A stretch of DNA of 64,000 nt, taken from Apus apus. Taxonomy: Eukaryota > Chordata > Aves > Apodiformes > Apodidae. The first letter of the stretch is position 1; every line of letters begins with the position of its first letter. The notes beneath the pieces were generated by a model that was not told the origin of the DNA, did not search any database, and saw only the letters and a program-made list of their open reading frames with translations. Shown piece by piece: positions 21,991 to 34,613 of the stretch. Where the stretch lies: positions 19,534,378-19,598,377 of the forward strand of contig NC_067293.1 in the NCBI RefSeq assembly GCF_020740795.1, in the 5' to 3' direction. Position numbers and translations under genes: made by a program.

Positions 21991-24900
21991 TGGAGCTGCT
22001 TTGGAGGCAGATTGGAAGGGCAGGGGAATCCTGCACCCTCCCAGGGAGATGGGTGAGTGAATGGAGGGAACCGGGTGCCAGTGGAAGCAAGAAGGGAAGC
22101 GGAAAGGGACACTTGGCTGATGGGTTGGAGTCAGTCCATAGAGAGTCTGAAAAGCAAGTGCCCACAGGCATCTCTGTAGCAAATCTTTTGAAGCCAACAG
22201 CCTTGCCCCAGGGAAGAGTTTTGGCCCAGGGAGCATTATTTTGACGGATGCATTTGCAGAGTCCCCAGAAAGCAGCGCTGCTTTTCAAGACACCCTGTGA
22301 GGAGAACCATTGCTGCCCGAGAGAGAGAAAGAGGCTTGGATTATTTTCTCATGTCAATTAACGGAACTTTCCAAAAGAAACCCGGGCTCCTCTGAATCCT
22401 GAGCATGGGCCCCTGGCCAGGCTGCTCCCCCTGGAGAGCTGGAGCTCGAGGAAGAAATCAAGGCTCTTTGGCCAGCAAGCTGCTGGGCTGAAGCCAGCAA
22501 ATAAAATAGTCATAACGAGGCCTTTTGAGATAAGTTCGGAGGCTTGGGTTGCTTTTTAAATTTATTTTATTTTTTTTTTTCTGTTAGAGAAACCACTTCA
22601 CCCAGGGGAAGCAGAGCAGATTCTGCAGCAGCATCTCGATGGGGCTCACCACAAAGTGTCTGTTCTCCCCTGGAGCTGCCTGCTCTCCTGACCAGGTCTG
22701 TGCCAGGCTGGGATGCCAGCACCTTACCCAGACCTCAGCCCATGACCCCACTGGGGTCTGGGGCTGCTGCTGGCTGGTAACAGGAGGGATGTGAGCCACA
22801 GAAAAGGAGGAGGTTGCCCATTGTGGGGTGGGTCAGGGCTGGGGGTTTAGTGGGTTGGCATGACACTCAGAAGTTCTGCAGAAACAGGAGCCTCTTGCCC
22901 TGCTTGGCACAACCAAGCCAGGTTTGCATCTGCTCTTGGTGTGCTGGGACCATGGGGAGAGGAGGAATGTGGATGCTGGGTGAACCCTGCACCCCTAGTT
23001 CAGAGGTGGGTTCGGATGGGGTTTCAGGTGTGGGTTTGGGTGCAGGTTCAGGTGTGGGTTATCCCCTTCCCCTGCCCCTGCCCTGGCTCCATCTGTTTTC
23101 CCAGAGCAACCTGGGAGTCCTTCAGCAGTGGCTGAGCATGGAGAGCTGGGTTGCCAGGCTGGCTGCACCCCTGGGGATGCACCAAAATCCCACAAGGATG
23201 GTAATTTCTTAAATAGGTGGTGAGGTTGGCAGAGCTTTGCTGCACAACCAAGGCTTGCAGAGCCACACAAGCTGCCCATGGGGAGAGCACATTTCCATCC
23301 TCTGTAACTTGGGGCCATCTATAGAAGTTGCCAGGAAGATGTTTTTTGAGAGGGAAGCGGGTGCCAGCTGGCCACAGACAGGGATCTCTCTCCCCCTTGG
23401 CTCTTTGGGAAGGAAAGCAGGATATTTTCCATGTCCACCCTCCCAGAGAGCCAGGTTCCTGCACCAAAAGACCAACTGCCCTCACCATACCTCCCTCCCA
23501 CAGCTCTTCAAGTTTCAAAGGCTCTCCCACTCCCATCGCTCCCCCAGCTGCTTCCCAAACACCCTGCTCCATTGGGGTGGGCTGGGATCCTGCTGCCTGC
23601 CAAGCAGGAACAGATGAGGCAGCCCCGGAGAGGGGCTCAGAAGAAGCAGGATGGCCCTCCCACCCCTCATAGCACCCCCCCGGGGGAAGTAGAAATGCTT
23701 CAGAGATCAGAGGGCCACAGCAGGGCTGTGAACCCACCCACGTTGCTGGGACCACTGCAGCTGACACCCATCCTCTGGCTGAGTCTGGGTGAGGAAGAGA
23801 CACCCCCCAACAGTGAATAAAGCCCTTGGGGAGGGGTGTGAGATCCTTCCACCCTTCCCTCTCCTCCATGGCTCTGCGCTTCCCATCCTGGGGGAAGAGG
23901 TGGTTCCCGGGTGGCTTGCAGGAGGGTCTGTGTCAGCAGGGGCTGTGCTGGGACCCCTCCATCACCCAGGGCCTTGCACGGGCTTCTCAAGCCCCAGTCA
24001 GCATAAGGTTCTTGAAACTGCTCCTGTCTCCCCGTGTGTGAAATACAGCACTGGGATAAGAAGAAAGGCATGGTGGCCAGCAGAGGCAATCCTCTTCGAA
24101 AAATGACCCGGTTTAGGGTTTCAGGCCAAATGGAAGGACAGATCCGCTCCGTTTGGACTCTCCCAAGCCCCTTCCTGCCGCTGCCCCCGCTCGCAGAGAA
24201 ACTTCTGATCTCCCTCCAGCCCTCTGCATAGCTCCTGGGGCTCGGGGGGTGTGTGGGGGGTGGTGGTCTGAGCCCGAGCTGTGAAGCCAGAGATGTCCCT
24301 GGGGGCAACAGAGCTTTGGAACTTGCTGCCCACCCCTGCTCCCTGCTGGCTGAGGTCCGTGAACCACTCAGAGCAGGCTGTGTGGCTCTGTAGCATCCTT
24401 GCTGGGTGAGCAGAAAGATGAGTGGGCAGCTGGGAGCTCACCCAGCCCTGAGGTGCCTGAGAAAGGGGCTGCTGAGCCAGGATGAAGGAGGAAACTCGTC
24501 CATGCCAGGAAGGGGGAAAGCACAGGGTCTGCTGTTGTGCATGGCCATCCCTTGTGGAGTACCGACCAAGCCCTCTTCTCCACCGCAGGTGGGATGGTTG
24601 TGGTGGGGCAGAGGCAAGGGCAGAGCAAAGCAGCCCGTCTCAGGAAGCAGAATTTCAGGAACACTATTGGAAGCAGGTGTGCTGCCCTGACAGGCGATGG
24701 GAGCCATTATCAAGAAAGCCTCTAAATAAAATTTATGTCTGTCTCTCCTCACCCCTCTCTCCTGAAACAAATTACGCGACGGTCCTGCCCCGTTCAGGGA
24801 GATCCACTCGGGTTGCGCCCCCCCTCTCCATCCCCCTGCTGGGGTCTGCTGGCCCCAGGGATGTCCCAGCCCTCCTCTAGTGCCATGAGATATGAAAAAC

Positions 24901-26195
24901 AGGCAGGTTTTTTTCCTGGCGGGCTCCTAATTCATCTCCCTGTGAGTCCGTCAGATGGGATCCCACAGCACCCGGCTGCTGCCCCCCTCCCCGCCCGGCC
25001 GTGCGCTTGGCAGTCACCCCCTTGCTTGAAGGGGAGAGCAAGGGGGGGACACGAATGGACACCCTCTCTCTCCCCCCCCCCCCCAGCACCACCGATTACC
25101 CCGAGGTTTATTATTACACAAATGTGAATTCCAGAACCGGCATCTGGGGAGCAGCTGCTGGGGGTTAACCCCTCGCCTGCCGCGGGCAAGCTGAGCAGGA
25201 AGAGCGGGAGCCTGGACTGAGCCTGGCCACACTGGAGGAGGGAACTGGGCATTGGGCATGGGGACATGTCTAGGACACCTGTCTTCACACTGCAAGGTGG
25301 CCATCCCACAGGTGCAAAGGGCCTTTGCTGGGTAGGGACACTGCTCTGTGTGTGGACAGGGAAGCAGGTTCCTCCCTCTCTTTCTTTCATTTTCTCTCTG
25401 CTTTTTTTTTTTTTTTCCTTCTTCTTTAATAACATGCACTTCTGTTTCCATTCAGGGGTTTTATGGGGATTTGCTCTGCCTCCACAGCAAGGCTTGAATT
25501 CCCAGTTTGCTTTGGGATGCAGCTCCAAGGGATGTTGCACTTGGCTTCTGATGAGCAGGCTGGAGATAAGGGGTGAGCGCGGGAGGCCAGCCACTGGCTT
25601 GAAAGGAAGGGCTGGACTGGAAGCAGTCAATCAGGACAGTATGTTTTGTCTGCAAGATGGATGTTTGGGCAAGAAGACAGGTCCTCACAACCTCCACCTC
25701 TCTCAACACCCTTTACGGCATCTTTGCAAGACTTTAGGGGCTGGTTGAAAAAATTTTCTGCCAGCCAAAGCTCTTCCCAGGGCCAAGAGTCTGGTCATGG
25801 ATGCTCATAGTGTGTGACCCAAAGCCTCTCCCTCCCTGGCTTGGCTGGGAAGTGATGCCTGGGCTGGCTCTGCTGCCCCTTCCTCAGGTGGCACAGGCAC
25901 AGCCAGACCCTCCCCATGAACACCAGCCCAATTCCAGCATCTGCACGGTGAGGGTCTGGCCAGTGCTCAGATCTGCGCCTACTTCCAGATGATGGAAATC
26001 TTCCAGCGGGTGACTCACTGGTGGCAGCTTTCCCTGTGCTCCCTGAGTCTCCAGCTCCAGCCTTTCCACTCCCTAGGCTGGGAACGACTTCTCTTCACCA
26101 TACCCTGTGAGGGCTCTGCAGGTCACCACCAACTCCTGAGATTCAGCCTTGGAGTCTATTAGGAAGCCAATGCCAATAGGGATGGAGGCACCATG
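21991..26195. other. Unique sequence, no gene seen
   Basis: Mixed DNA without recognisable genes. A T-rich tract lies at about 22556-22580. A long C run lies at about 25073-25084, after CTCTCTC. A T run lies at about 25402-25416. Small AT-rich islands at about 24700-24780 and 25095-25135 might be constrained elements. The 273-codon minus frame at 23048-23869 has no domain resemblance. The G-rich GGTTTCAGGTGTGGGTTTGG-like stretch near 23020-23060 is a short imperfect repeat. Confidence 0.5.
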
Positions 26196-26505
26196 GCTTT
26201 CACAGAGTCACAGAATCCCCACCAAGGCTGGAAAAGACCTTTAAGATCATCAAGTCCAGCCTATGACCAGCACCACCACATCCCCAGACCATGGCACTAA
26301 GTGCCACATCAGCCTTTCCTTGGACACCTCCAGGGATGGTGCCCCCACCACTTCCCTGGGCAGTCCATCCCAATGTCTGGTCACCCTCTCCATGAGGAAG
26401 TGCTTCCTGATATCCAACCTAAACCTCCTCTGGAGCAGCTTGAGGCCAGGCCCTCTTGTCTTGTTCCTAGTTGCCTGGAAAAAGAGCCCAGCCCCCACCA
26501 GAATT
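26196..26505 (-). mobile_element. CR1 LINE 3' end with ORF2 C-terminal relic
   Basis: The plus strand starts TTTCACAGAGTCACAGAATC and continues GGCTGGAAAAGACCTTTAAG, ATCATCAAGTCCAGCC, CACCTCCAGGGATGGTGCCC and TGATATCCAACCTAAACCTC, the reverse complement of a CR1 3' region. On the minus strand one frame (26567-26250) still reads [20 protein letters not shown] and then [13 protein letters not shown]. This is the typical C-terminal end of the CR1 ORF2 endonuclease/reverse-transcriptase polyprotein, beyond its catalytic domains. The element is therefore 5'-truncated and inactive, but has drifted little in this part. Confidence 0.93.
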
Positions 26506-27929
26506 TGGTGTAGGGCAGCTTGATGGACCTCGAGGGATTTCCAAATTTCTGAAGCGAGTGACCCCAAGGCAAGGGCCAGTTGTTGGGAGGCAAGAGCTGC
26601 CAGGCAAGGACTGGAAGGAGGTCGTGCAAATCATGACACCTCAGCACAGGCTTTGGTGAGCTGGGCAAGACAGAGCAGCCCTGTGTAACACTGGGTGCTT
26701 TTGAACAATTTACAGTCATCCCTCCCCCCCTAGATTAGCATCAAGGATTGAAATAAGTCACCAACAACTGCAGAGATGCCAGAGCTCCATTATTGGCCTG
26801 ATGCGAGCCAGGGGAAGCAGTGTGTTACCTGCCCCAGAGCAGGTCCCAGCCTGGGAAGGACCCTCTGCCCTGTAGGATGTGTGTGCAGGGGCCTCGAGGA
26901 CTTTTTGGGGCAGAAAATTTGATGAGCCAGGCAGGGAGTTGCCTGGGCTGGGAGAAGGGAGGAAAGACGGGAAGTGCAGGGGCTCCAGCAGCCGTGTGGG
27001 CTCAGGGTGAGGCTGGGGATAGTCCCAGGACAACTCACAGTGTGGAGCTTGGCTTTGGTAGTTGGCCTTGCTGCCCTGGTCAACAGGTTTCATCATCAGT
27101 GCTCCCACTGCCTCCAGCATGCCCAGCTGGCTGAGCTGCAGGGACGGCTGCAAGCATAGAAACACTCCCTGTGACTTTTTGGGAGGGGACTGAAGTGTGA
27201 AGGGACAATGCTTCAGGCTGGGTCCCTCCTCCATCGTGGGCCTCCTGCCCCCTGCTGCTGCTGTGCCCGCAGACTCTCTCCAAGGCTGAGCCGCGCTGCT
27301 CCTGACACCAAAGTGGAGCTGACAGGGCAAATCGACAGACAAAATAACAGCAGCCAGAGCAATCACTGTCTCCCGAGGAGTTGTTTATAATGCGAGGAAC
27401 CCCTGAAGGGATCTGAGCAGGGATGGGAACAGAAGCTCCTTTGCTTGGGCTTGAACTCCTGCCTGTAACCAGCTCGTGGAGCCCAGCCAGCGCAGCCGCC
27501 CCGCTCCTCTGCCCGCAAAGCCGGTCTCCAGGCTCTTCTCCTGAGGAGGACGAAGGAGAGATGGAGCTGACAGGAGCTCCTGCGGCACAGGGAGCTCAGC
27601 AACCCCTCACAGACTGAGTTGCCATGCCAAAAAACCCTGCTCTCCCCTTGTCAGTCAATGCCTTGCCTCTCCAGAGCCAACTCCGACTTCTCTCGGCATC
27701 TGCTCCTGCCCATAGTCCTCAGCCTCTTCCTTCCCTCCTCTCCCACCCCACACTCATGTGGTTGGTTTTCCTCAGCCCACAGGATCTTCAGGGCAGGGAA
27801 GCAGGCACTCCCCCAGGTTTCAGGAACCAGCCCCGTGGTGCGAGGGGATTTGAGCTGTAATGAATCCCAGCGTGGGGCTGGCCGGGCTGGGCGCGGCGGA
27901 CGGGCTGCGCTTGCTCCCGAAACAATCCG
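26506..27929. other. Unique GC-rich sequence, no gene seen
   Basis: No gene or mobile element is recognised. The 27470-27520 and 27840-27920 stretches are locally CpG-richer than their surroundings, but too short to call CpG islands by eye. The 202-codon minus frame at 26758-27366 has no recognisable domain. Confidence 0.5.
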
Positions 27930-28090
27930 AATCCCACTGGGCAGCAGGGGTAGGATGACAAATTGTTCTGACTAATAGTCTAAACAACGTGAAACAATGG
28001 AAGTCAGGGAGCAGCCTATAAAATATGCAGCACGCAGGGGGCTTGGCTATTTCATTTGATTATCAGATGGATATTCCAGTGGCCGGGCTC
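27930..28090. promoter_or_regulatory. Candidate regulatory element beside a CpG-richer stretch
   Basis: GACAAATTGTTCTGACTAAT, AAACAACGTGAAACAATGGA, GCCTATAAAATATGCAGCAC and TCATTTGATTATCAGATGG follow a locally CpG-rich stretch. SOX-like ACAAT words occur twice, and a GATTATC GATA/homeodomain-like word occurs once. TATAAAATATGC looks TATA-like, but no transcript start can be shown. This is a weak candidate based on wording only. Confidence 0.2.
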
Positions 28091-31000
28091 CATCAGGAGT
28101 AGAACAACACATGTCAGACTCAATAAGGGCTGGTGAGGGGTGGTGGCAGGGGGCTCGGGATGCTCCCTCTCTGGGGTGTGGTTGGGAAGATAAAGCTGGA
28201 GTCAACTCCCTGAGGCAATGGGACTGCTCTCCCTGCCTGGCACACCAGAGCATCCACCTCATCTTCTCCAGGAGAGGCGGGAGGAAGGTGCCTGACCCCA
28301 GCCCAGGCGCAGGGAAGAGGGGCAGGAATGCCAGACAGGCGGGAAGAGCCGTGGGAAGACTGCCCGGCTGGTGTGGTTGAGCAGATGGGGGAGGTTTTCT
28401 GCCTTCTCTTTGAAATTCCTTCGTGTTCAGAGTCATTTTGACAGTCAAAAGCTGTTAGATTCCCCCGGACGCCCAGGGAGGGGTATTGACTGGATTTGCT
28501 CTGACGCTATTTCCCCACACAGCTGTTTGTGCCATCAACAGTAGGGTTTCTCTTTAAAAAGAAGATATTTTATCCATTAAAAAGAAATCCATAAATGATG
28601 AATATGTATTCAGTCTAAGACTGAGTGATGAAATCCTCTCAGAGGTGCAAAGATCCAGCTATCTGTCTGTCTACTGGCCCTGGGAGGGACTGGTGGTGGG
28701 TTCCCTCAGAGGTTCCTCAGCTCTTTGAAGGCCTCGGGGTCAGCGAGGCTGTGCAGGACTCTCTGGCCAGGAAGTTTTTTCTCCGGAGGCTCCTTTTGCT
28801 TCCTGTGTCTGAGCAGGGCAGGAATGTTGTGAGAACAACCCCTCAGAAGCTGTTTTGAGACTTCCAGCTGGAACAGAAAATGTAGGATCAGCAGAAGGGG
28901 GGAAAAAAAAATAGCTGTTGGTGGGGAGGAGGGGGAAGGAGATCTCTCCTCTCCAGCCTCGGCGAGGGGCCCTGCTCCCCACCTGCCCACCTGGGAGCAG
29001 GTCCCTGCAGGGAGTACCCCATGTCTGTGGTTTCCTGGGTCACTCCTTGTCCAGGGCCTGCCTGGAGGATGTTGGCAAAGGGCACAGGGGCTCTTTGCTG
29101 ATCCCATCACTCCTCTGTCTCAGCATTTCCTGGAGACTCTTTGTGGGATCAGATCCCATGGCTGTAACACATCTTCTGGAAGTCTGATGCTTCCTTCACA
29201 GGACAAATCCAAGTGAGTTGAACCTTGTATACATGCCTGGCATGTGTCCTCCTTCCTTCTTCTGCACTTCTTGGGTTCTCATTCAGTTTTGCATTAGGCC
29301 ATTTGTTTGGTATGGAAGGATGTGCCCTGGAGATGGCAGAAGTTCTCACTGCACTCTGCATGCCCGCCTGTGCCAGGTCCCATGGGGACAAGGGCAACCA
29401 CAGTGACTCGGTCTGACCAGCATCCCTTCCTGCTTCCACCTCCCAAGAGACAGATTCAATGGGAGCACCACACCCCCTCCAGATGCTCCTCCCTCCCAAG
29501 AGTGCTGGCTTGGATCAGCCTGTCTGGTTGGGGCAGGAACCCCACGCCACAGCATGGGTGAATACTTGCTGGCTGTCGCCCTGGTGCAGTCCCATTTCCA
29601 GGCACCTTCCACACCTGCAGTACCTGGATACCTGCCCCAGCTGGTGGCATCTGGAAGATGCAATCATGAGCTCTGGAGCTGGCTGGATCACCATAAGCAA
29701 AGGAACTGAGATGCGGCCGAGAGGGTCCTGCTGAGAGACCCTTTTGGAGCATCTTCCACACTTTTATGCTTACAGTCCTTCCTATATAGACAGCTTCAGC
29801 TTTTCTGTCTCCTCTTGATCTTGCCAGTGTCTCCATGGCCAGGACAGTAGGATGAAAAGGCAGAAAGGGGGCACCTGGAGAGGAGCAGGCAGAGAGCAAT
29901 GAGCCAAATCACCCAGGCAGGAGAGGAAGTTCTCACTGAAATTGGGGACAACGGCTCCAAGTTTGTCACTGTCTGCACCTGATGCAAATCTGCTTGCCCG
30001 GGGATGTTGGGGGCAAGAGCAGAGTGCTCCTGATTTCACAGGTTTGTATTGTGAATGGGAAGATCCCGGCTGGAAAGAGATTGCAGGAAATATAAAAAGG
30101 AGAAGAAACAAGCAAAACAAAATGATGCAAACATGGGCAGCAGGGAGTGCTGCCCTGGAAGGGAGGGGGGCAGACAGCCCAGCATTTGGCCCAGCCAAAA
30201 TGCTTTAAAAGCCTCCCTTTTATATGGCATTTGTTCTTCAAAGACATTAGGGCTTCTAAAAGAGCCCTGCCATTTACCTCTGCCTCTGACATGTTAATGG
30301 TTGTATTTTTGAGTCATTAAAAATTGAAATGCGTAACACTTTCAGCAGCTGCCAAACCTCTCCACAGCCCAGCTCTCCCCCTTCTGATCTCCTGCATCAG
30401 CCTTCTCCCCATTCTGCTTTCTTTGGGCTCTCTCTCCTCTGGCATTCCCTCTTCCATCCACCTTTCTCCTGCCCCTGCCTCCCTCCTTCACTTCGCAGGT
30501 CTTCTCGCCCCATCATTCCTCTGCTGGAGTCTCAGTTCATAGGAAGCACTTGATAATCAGCTGCTTTAATATTCTCCCCTTGCTGTTCTCCTTTTCAGTG
30601 GGACTTGGAGAATTAGCAAATGTATTTATCTGGGTACACTGGAGAGCAAGAGAAACAAAGAAACCAGCAGGGCTTTCCTAACGAGGAATGACTAATTTGA
30701 CCCAGGAGAGCCTGTCCTCCTCCAAGAACTCAATTTTCCCCAGGTTTTGCATCCAAAGATAACATTGGCAATGCCAGTGGTGACAGTGGGGCACCTGCCA
30801 ACCTGAGCTACCACGGGTGCTGTGCTGCCTGCAGGGGCTGCTGCCAGCTGCAGAGGATGGCAGTGTTTGCTTTACCTGCTCTCTCAGATGTGACACAACC
30901 TGCTGCAGCCAACACCAGCAGGCAGGAGGATTTGGAGAAGCTACTATTTGTCTGCTGATGACCCTGCTTGGTCCTCCTGAGCACTGAGAAGTTCAGGTCC

Positions 31001-31527
31001 TGAAGGGCATCCTTCCCAAGAGCAAGGCTGGAATGGGGCCAAGGTCCCTGCAGCCTTCCTGTGGTTTTGAGCAGCTTCTGACAGCTCATGGACTGGAAAA
31101 AAAAATGTTGAGAGGTTGTCTCAGGTCTGTGCCCATGACAAACACCTCAGCATGAGCTCTGCAAGGGCTCTCAGCCATCAGCCCATGCTGTGGGTGCAGA
31201 CAGCTGGGCTTGGAAGCCTTGGGAGATGCATCTTGGTCTCCTGTGGCAGCCTCAACATGGAGGTGAGAAGAAAAGTGTTGTGGTCTGGTGTCCCTGTGCA
31301 GTGGAAAGTCCTTACCATGCTGCAGTGTCACCAGAGCTTGGGCTCAGGGTGTGGGATCAGGTAGGGGAGATCCTGAGGGGGCAGATGCTGGGAAGCATCC
31401 TTATGGAGAAGAGCAATGGGGCCATGGCTCTCCTGCCTTGCCAGGTGCTGGAGGGAGCACTGGGGGTGTGCCCATCCTCCTTACACCCCTGCCCTGCCCC
31501 TCATCCCAGCCCACCCAGGAGTGCCTT
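28091..31527. other. Unique sequence, no gene seen
   Basis: No gene or mobile element is recognised. AT-rich islands occur at about 28540-28625 and 30190-30340 (TTAAAAGCCTCCCTTTTATA, then TTTGAGTCATTAAAAATTG). They may be constrained but have no direct support. An A-rich run lies at about 28902-28912. Confidence 0.5.
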
Positions 31528-31965
31528 AGAAACATGGAATCGTGGAATGACAGGATAGTTCAGGTTGGAAGGGACCTATGAAGATCATGTAGTCCAACTG
31601 CCCTGCAGTGAGCAGGGCCACCTCCCTCTAGACCAGGTTGCTCAGAGCCCCATCCAACCCTACCTTTAATGTTTCCAGGGATGGTGCTTCTACCACCTCT
31701 CTAGGCAACCTATGCCAGGGTTTCACCATCCTCAGCATAAAACTTTTCTTCTTTGTGTCCAATCTAAAACTACCCTCTTTGAGTTTAAAACCATCATCCC
31801 TTGTCCTATCACTGCAGGCCCTGCTGAAAAGTCTGTCCCCATCTTTCTTATAAACCCCCTTTACTGGAGGGCCCCAGCAAGGTCTTCCTTGGAGCCTCTG
31901 TGTCTCCAGGCTGAACAGCCCCACCTCTCTCAGCCTGTCCTCACAGCAGATGTGTTCCTCTCCAG
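31528..31965 (-). mobile_element. CR1 LINE 3' end with ORF2 C-terminal relic
   Basis: The plus strand begins AGAAACATGGAATCGTGGAA, then GGTTGGAAGGGACCTATGAA, GATCATGTAGTCCAACTGCC, AGACCAGGTTGCTCAGAGCC and AACCATCATCCCTTGTCCTA, and ends in CTCCAGGCTGAACAGCCCCA. On the minus strand a frame reads DRTRDDGFKLKEGSFRLDTK and then LPREVVEAPSLETLKVGLDG, the CR1 ORF2 C-terminus. The 5' truncation lies near 31965. Frame breaks and divergence show it is a dead copy. It is among the longest CR1 pieces here. Confidence 0.93.
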
Positions 31966-32809
31966 GAGAGCCTTTCTTCTGCTAGATCTGATCATTCCAA
32001 TATGGATGGGCTAAATGCCTGCTCATCCCTATGATCTTCCTGGGAACAGACTCTCAGCTGTCTGCTTAATCTCTTCAGCTCTCATCTTGCACTGAATATG
32101 CTTGGAAAGAACAGTAGGTATCATGGTTTGCTGGGCAGAAAAGAGCATTTATGCCAATGGATTTGGGATTTCTAATGAAAACGAAGAGGTGGGATGAGAT
32201 TTACTGATTTGAAGCTGACACGTCTCTGGATTTTTTTTTTCCAAATAGAGGAGCAAACGTGGTGTAGTGGGCAGAGACAGGACAACCAGTTCTGAAACGA
32301 TTTTGCTTGTGCAGTCTACAAACAAATCAAGGCTTAATATGTTTATGGTTGCTGCCTATAAATATGTTGGAGAGGAAACACCCAGGAATGCAAGGAACTC
32401 TTGAAGTGCAAGGACACTGTTGGCATACTCCTGAATTGGTAAGAAACCTGTCGTGAGTAAACGTCAGCTAAAAATTGAAGGAGGTTTCTCCTAATCATCA
32501 GATGAGGGATTTTATAAAATAGCTTTCCAGTGGGGTAATTGAGGGAAGAAACATAACTAGTTCAAGATGGGAGCCTGACAAGTTTCTGAATTTCATTTTA
32601 GGATGGGGCTGAATTTGACAGTTGGGCCCCTCTTGACTCAGCCCCACCTCAGCCCAAGTCTGGCTGCACTGGTGGAAGGTGCAGAGCCCTTCTGGCTGCC
32701 TTCACATCCATCTCCTCTCCTCCTCCCTGCCTGGTCACCCTGGCCACGTGCAGCTCTGCACACATGCACTCATCCCCCGACTCCCCTGTCCCTGGCATGG
32801 AGGCTTCTC
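31966..32809. other. Unique sequence, no gene seen
   Basis: No gene or repeat is recognised. The 32320-32560 part is AT-rich with no clear motif cluster. Confidence 0.5.
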
Positions 32810-32970
32810 AGCTGGCTAATAAGCCATGACATGCCAGACATTGAAAGTATGAAAATTGGCCAATTTTTTAATATTTTAAGCCCCATCACATACACTTTAC
32901 TGGTCTGAGCAAAGCGCTTTATAACGCCTTAGCAAGGGAATGGAAACTATCATTTTGTATAATCTGCCTG
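32810..32970. promoter_or_regulatory. AT-rich block, candidate regulatory element
   Basis: CAGCTGGCTAATAAGCCATG, ACATTGAAAGTATGAAAATT, GGCCAATTTTTTAATATTTT, GCAAAGCGCTTTATAACGCC and AACTATCATTTTGTATAATC make up a compact block between GC-rich flanks. It includes the inverted pair AAAATTGGCCAATTTT at 32854-32869, a perfect 16-base palindrome. It has no repeat signature. Candidate status is compositional. Confidence 0.27.
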
Positions 32971-34613
32971 AGCTGGATTGACCCGTGATCCCAGCCAGAC
33001 CTCTCCTTCTCCCAGCACCCACCATCCCCTTGCCTGTGCTACAAATGCTGCTGGAGCAGAGAGGAGGGGTGCAGGTGGTGCACGAAGATGGAAACAGTCT
33101 GGAACCCTGTCTTCACCACGTCTTTTGGTGCAGCCCTTTTGGGAACAAATGGAGGGTACAAGGAAAGGAAGGTGGCAGCTCCCTCTTTGTCCCCCCAGCC
33201 ACTCATCCCACTGTCACTTGCCCCCAGAAGCCGGCGCTGGGGCTCACCCACTGGGTGCTGTGTGTCCTGGCCTCACTGGAGCTGCTGGTGAGGAGGTGTC
33301 TGGTGTGCAGCCCATGAGCACAGCTTGATTTCATTTCTCTGTGACAAGAAAAAGGGATGGCTTCCTCAGAGGATGTTGATGATGGGGTGCAAAAGAGATG
33401 GGAGAGGAGCTGGAAAATCTGTACGCTGCCCATGTGCTCCTTGGAAAGGGTCTTTGGGCAGAAGTCCCTGTGGTACTTTCAAGGTACAGCAAATATCCCA
33501 GACTTTGAAGACAACTCTGAGCCACAGGAGTGGGGAAAGGAGGGAAAGCACCCGACTGCCCAGGCATAAGGAGGGACAGAAAAGCAGCTGTCTGGGCAGC
33601 CTTTTGCAATACACTTGCTGTGTCCATCCTCTCCTTCCCCACTGTTCACCCACTCCATGTCAGCCCCCTCCCCAGCCATCCCCCTTGAGGCAGGAGATGT
33701 GCAGAAGCAGGATGGGCAGAGGATGCCTGGAACCAAGCACTGCTCCACCTGGCAGCTCCCCCTCCACCAGCACCTGAAGGCCCATGCCAGCCAGGTACAG
33801 GCTTCTGCTCAGGCTCCTTTTTTAATTTCAATCAAGGAGAGGTATTTTTTCTTCTTCCTTTTATTCCACCCTGAGTGTTGTGTGTTGCCACCGACAAAGG
33901 AGCAGGAATTCCACGCATTTCTTAGGCTGTTTAGTGGAGCTGCTGCCCTACTCTCCCCTGTCAGACACTAATCTCTCCTAATATTTAACAGTCCCAGTAG
34001 GCAGCAGGATTTATCCTCTGGCCTTTCTACCTGTCATTTCATCCCTTCTCACTAAGGAGCCCTTTGATTCCCTTCCGAAAAGAGGTGCCAGGACCAGTGT
34101 GATGGATTGGCTCACACTGGCAGTTAGGGAACCAGCTCCATTTTTCTCTGCTCCAGCTGTCGGGTATTTATCTGGGGCAGCTACACACAGCTGGGGAAGG
34201 GCCTCGTGCCTCCTGGCAGGGGAACCTGTGGATGGGCTGGATCACTGAGTGGGAAGGTGGCTGGGTGTGAATGCTCTGGCTCCTACAGGGCCCAGCTCCA
34301 AACCACAGACATGAGTGTGGATGTTTTAGCTCCTGGGTTGATCTGGATCTAATACCCCCATCCATTTCAGGGAGGAATTCCTCCCTCACCACTCCCCAGA
34401 TGTCTTCATCCTTTCCCATTGCTTTGCCTCCATGGGTTCCCCTCCCTCAGCATCCCAGCTGTCATCTCCTGGGATGCATGACCCGGAGGACAAACACCCT
34501 CAGAAGCAGGTAAGCTTGTGGGGGTACCCATGGACTCCCCCAGCAGAGCCTGCTGCTCCCCATCCTGCTGGAGTCCATCCCTGCAGATGCATGGGGTGGT
34601 GGCAGTGTGGAGG
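32971..34613. other. Unique sequence, no gene seen
   Basis: No gene or mobile element is recognised. Open frames up to 150 codons (33325-33777) lack domain resemblance. Confidence 0.5.

Noticed and set aside
21519..22244. 241-codon frame with Trp-Asp-Ala-His repeats as a repeat protein
   Set aside because: All three frames are open across the 12-13-base minisatellite. The non-repeat ends lack any domain.
23048..23869. 273-codon minus-strand frame as a protein gene
   Set aside because: It overlaps comparable open frames on the opposite strand, has no domain resemblance and is rich in Trp, Gly and Pro as expected from GC-rich non-coding DNA.
28021..28045. TATAAAATATGC as a promoter TATA box
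   Set aside because: No downstream exon or start signal could be identified, so it is listed only within a weak candidate element.
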